Origin: Cucumis sativus | Taxonomy: Eukaryota; Streptophyta; Magnoliopsida; Cucurbitales; Cucurbitaceae | DNA: 64,000 nt | Assembly: GCF_000004075.3 (NCBI RefSeq) | Contig: NC_026655.2 | Location: 10,150,723 to 10,214,722, forward strand | Direction: 5' to 3' | Shown here: one piece after another, positions 61,111 to 64,000 of the stretch | How the letters are laid out: the number at the start of each line of letters is the position of its first letter | How positions within the stretch are numbered: the stretch's first letter is position 1 | Made by a program: the position numbers and the translations under genes | Notes under the pieces: model-generated | The model's database searches: none | Told to the model about the DNA's origin: nothing | What the model saw: only the letters and a program-made list of their open reading frames with translations

Positions 61111-61756
61111 AAACCCATTGTTTGGCTTACATTTGGGCAAACAATAGAAAAACTGATACTCAACCAAAATTTAGTAACTATGTGAGAATTTAGAGACATA
61201 CTAAGCATCTCACATGCAATGACCATAACTCGCAGCGTAGAAAGGCTTGCAATATGAATTTAACCTATAACCTATAAATCTTGAAACTAAATGTGAAATG
61301 GAATGAAAATCTAAACAACCAAGTTTTTGGCACCATTGCTGGAGAATTGATTTTTCAAAATTAGAGAGATATGGTTTTACTTTGATTTTGGGCAAAACAC
61401 TTGATTCTTATAAATCATGCGTTCAGTCGAAGATCACATGAAAAGGTCTGTGGTACCAGAGTAATCTGTGATGCATTGACTAAACCCATAGATTGAGTGT
61501 ATCTTTCGATATTGATAAGATGAGTCTTAGTTGATGCGATTTAAACGCAAATGAAGTTGAGGGCCTCAAATGCCTTGAATCAAAATTGTTTAATCTCTTA
61601 AAGAAAAGAACATTTGCTAAGGTGTCAAAGAAAGTGTCCACGCGATAAGTTCATTAAGACACTTTGTCTTAACTAACTACCCGATAAAAGGACCAAAAGA
61701 TTATTTTTCATAGTGTAGTGATCGCTTGTGAACGAAGACTTATTGCGATGAGCGGA

Positions 61757-62126
61757 TGTAACGCTCCATGCCCAGGATTCAGACTAGGATTTGGAATTCG
61801 GATCTCCGACATTGCCCTACATCCCCTACGACCTGACAACATCATCCTTACTATTCCTAAAGGCTTATTGAGTTTGTCCTCACTCACATGCATTCTGGAA
61901 AAATTTCCAAGAGGTCACCCAACATGGAATTACTCAAAGTTAAGCGTGCTTGACTTTGAAGTTCCTATGATCGAGTCATAGAAAAGAAAGGTGCACCTTG
62001 CTGAGATAGATATTAAATTTTAATTCTTTTAAGTCTTTCTTAACATTACTTTCATGTCATCAGGATCCCTCTCATTCAGATGTGAACCCGTTCATTCATG
62101 TCTTCCTTCTAATCTTGGACGTTACA
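61757..62126 (-). mobile_element. small LTR containing 5S-rRNA-like sequence (Cassandra-like)
   Basis: On the minus strand it runs from TGTAACGTCC (62126) to GGAGCGTTACA (61757), so it has TG...CA ends with a 7-bp inverted TGTAACG/CGTTACA. Upstream of it (62127-62150) is a purine-rich tract AAGGGAAAGCTGG after TTCGAGGACAAAC, the usual end of gypsy pol/PPT. Positions 61901-61975 resemble plant 5S rRNA on the minus strand: the AACTTC, AAGCACGCTTAACTT, TGGGTGACCTC blocks match 5S (AACTCC, TTAAGCGTGCTT, TGGGTGACCTC) in the same order. LTRs with 5S-like sequence are known from Cassandra TRIM elements. The length, 370 bp, fits. Confidence 0.6.
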
Positions 62127-62183
62127 TGGCCACCAGCTTTCCCTTAGTTTGTCCTCGAACCACATCTTACTAAGAAAGGTTTC

Positions 62184-62196
62184 GCTTTGATACCAA
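62184..62196 (-). promoter_or_regulatory. primer-binding site, initiator tRNA-Met type
   Basis: TTGGTATCAAAGC on the minus strand directly follows an LTR end (GAGTCGTTACA, ending at 62198) and matches the TGGTATCAGAGC type with one change. It marks the 5' LTR end of an element whose LTR lies above 62198. Confidence 0.65.
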
Positions 62197-62197
62197 C

Positions 62198-63540
62198 TGT
62201 AACGACTCAACTCTTTATACTAAGCTGATGTCATTACCAGTAAAACAAATAAAAGTTTTTGTTTAAATAAATGAAAACGTTTCAAATATTCATTTTAAAT
62301 CAATAGTAAATAAAATGTGTGAAGAAAATAATAAATAAATATTAGGTAAAACACTAATCGAACCCTATTTAAAATAAAAGAAATTTCTAAAAGTAAACCT
62401 AAGTTCTGAAATAATCTTATGAAAATTGAATGCTGAAAACAATACATGCGCAATAAAACATATATTGTCCCCTATGGCGATCCACGATCTCTTTTTGTCA
62501 TTCGCCAACTTGCCTTTACTTCTATCTTTGCCTGAAAAAAATTAAACATAGAGAAAGGGTGAGTATAATTTATACTGATTAAGGGACCCACTATTAGTCC
62601 CGCTAGATGTTTATTAAAGTTTTGTTAGAGTCCTGTAAGAAGGTATCGTCTAATTATTATGCCCCTGAAAGCACACTATCCAGTGATCCACTAGGGGCAC
62701 AACTGGGCTCTCGGTGGCCCCAAAGGAAACACCTTAAAGGCGAGTCGGGCTGTAAGTGATAATATTGAATCACACATAAAACTGACCACACAGGCATAAA
62801 TAGGTGGTGATCCCAAAGGACACTCATATGGTACGACTCTAACAGTAAATCTAATAGAACATCATAACATTTACAGATATATATCATCATAAATATCATA
62901 GCTCAGTCAAACATAACTCAAACATAGCCTATCTGACCATAGCATGCCTCAATCATAATTTATCATGGTCATAACATCTCAGCCACATACTATAGAACAT
63001 GCATGCAACTTTAACGTGGGGTCTAATAGGGAATCTCTTACCTTGAGATTAGCTCTAAAATCCTGGCGAATAGTCAGAATCCAAGTACTCAATCCTCAAT
63101 TCCCAAAAGTTAAAGGTTGAATTCCAATTCAACCTTGGTTTGGAATAACTCCACGCTTCACTTCCTCCAAAACAATTTAGTCAACCAAAATGTAAGGAAT
63201 TATTCAACTTGGCTCACTGCAAGGAAGTGGCTTGGAAACGACTCAAGAAGGAAGGGTCGGCTGGGATCAAGAGGGGTCGACTTGGAGGCAGCTCAGGTGA
63301 AATGGAGACTGGCTCGAATGGCTTCGTAGGGATGGTTCGGGCGCACAAATCGTGAAAGGGTACCGACTCGAATTGAAGATCAACTCAGGTCTGTGAGCTT
63401 CGTGGTTGGCCTCGAGCTTCGTTAGCGTCTTCATTTCGGCAAGCCTCGCGTCGTCATCCCTTCGCCGCTCCCATAGTCCGATGAAGCCGAAGCCAAGTGT
63501 ATTTGGCTTATTGGAGGGCATTTTCGTCTTTTACCTTGGA
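62198..63540 (-). mobile_element. LTR-type repeat upstream of the primer-binding site
   Basis: The interval ends at 62198 (minus strand CGTTACA) next to the primer-binding site, so at least its lower part should be a 5' LTR. It includes GC-richer blocks at 62450-62540, 62660-62830 and 63220-63520, unlike typical intergenic DNA here; no protein is recognised in them. The upper end was not found. It does not resemble the LTR at 61757-62126 apart from the terminal CGTTACA. Confidence 0.45.
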
Positions 63541-63739
63541 ATTTAATTAAAATTTTGCCATATTTCCAATTCTTTTAAACATTTTCTATATCCTTGATTA
63601 ATTTATACTGATTTACTATATTTTCAGTTAGCTATTTTTAAAAATAAAAGAATTGGCAAACTATTTAAGGTCTATATATAGCAAAATTTTAATCTAAGTC
63701 CAAAATGAATAACCAAAAGGGGCATTTTTAAAATTAGCA

Positions 63740-63900
63740 AAATAAATTAAAATATTTACAAGCTATAGCAAAATTTTGGATTCTATCAATGATAGTCTAC
63801 TATCATTATAACAAAACTATCATTATAGCATATCAATGTCTATCAGTGATAGGATTTTCTATAAGTTATAAATATTTTGTAAAATTTGCTACTTTTTAAA
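63740..63900. mobile_element. MITE of the ATAGCAAA family
   Basis: Contains GCTATAGCAAAATTTTGGAT, then TCTATCAATGATAG, inner AGTGATAGGATTTTCTATAA, and an ending TTGTAAAATTTGCTACTTTT that is an inverted relative of the AAAATTAGCAAAATAAATT start (about 63730). It matches the copies at 10053 and 57595. Confidence 0.7.
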
Positions 63901-64000
63901 ATTCTCCTAATTATTAAGTAATTAATTGATTGGTTAGTTAGTTGATTTGAAATTTATAATAATTTAATATTTTTTAAAAATAATAGAATCTCATAATTCT

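Noticed and set aside
61901..61975. Possible genuine 5S rRNA gene
   Set aside because: Only blocks match and there are many differences; it sits within an LTR-bounded repeat and lacks a complete 120-base 5S sequence. Kept as 5S-like LTR content.
1..64000. CRISPR arrays, operons, phage or plasmid features
   Set aside because: Spliced genes, a plant tRNA with Pol III context and plant transposons show eukaryotic nuclear DNA; the only regular repeat is the 57-bp coding minisatellite, which has no spacers.

Overview
The window is nuclear DNA of a dicot plant. It has spliced genes with GT-AG introns, plant gene families (an SBT3-type subtilase, a Root cap/extensin-like protein, an AHP-type phosphotransfer fold, CYP71), AT-rich intergenic DNA, and layered LTR retrotransposons, hAT, LINE, SINE and MITE debris. 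Several repeats resemble families I associate with cucurbits (melon or cucumber relatives). That placement is an inference from memory, not a search result.

Layout. 1-1.4 kb: a BUD31/G10 spliceosome gene (+). 1.4-4.9 kb: no recognised gene. 4.9-6.8 kb: a RAB6-interacting golgin/DUF662 gene (+). 6.8-15 kb: gene-free and repeat-rich, with a truncated LTR at 8.3-9.2 kb, a MITE at 10.1 kb and a GGGTTGG-rich repeat at 12.3-12.7 kb. 15.0-20.2 kb: a ten-exon subtilisin-like protease (+) with all four catalytic residues. 20.3-25 kb: retroelement debris, including a degenerate Ty3/gypsy gag with its LTR and primer-binding site and a SINE inserted in that region. 26.6-37.3 kb: a 13-exon CYP71 cyclophilin/WD40 gene (-). 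Its 3.5 kb intron 9 holds a LINE fragment and a decayed hAT element on the opposite strand. 39.2 kb: tRNA-Asp(GUC). 40.2-41.2 kb: a six-exon pseudo-HPt gene (+) with Glu where the phospho-accepting His should be. 42.8-46 kb: repeats, including an intact 1.4 kb solo LTR with a perfect 5-bp target duplication. 47.0-49.1 kb: a Root cap-domain protein (+) with a duplicated Cys module around an extensin-like segment. 49.5-51.3 kb: a gypsy gag and LTR remnant. 51.7-52.8 kb: a secreted proline-rich repeat protein (-) made of a 19-residue tandem unit. 53-64 kb: no host gene seen, only copia, gypsy, SINE and MITE remains, including a small LTR with 5S-rRNA-like sequence.

The eight protein genes do not form a pathway; they are ordinary neighbours in a repeat-rich euchromatic segment. 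I assembled the exon structures by eye from reading-frame continuity, GT-AG borders and family alignment from memory. For every multi-exon gene the exon lengths sum to a continuous frame. Untranslated regions are mostly not delimited. The most unusual items are the pseudo-HPt protein with a His-to-Glu change, the 5S-like LTR joined to an unrelated LTR through a roughly 70-bp internal region, the decayed hAT inside CYP71, and the duplicated Cys module of the Root cap protein.
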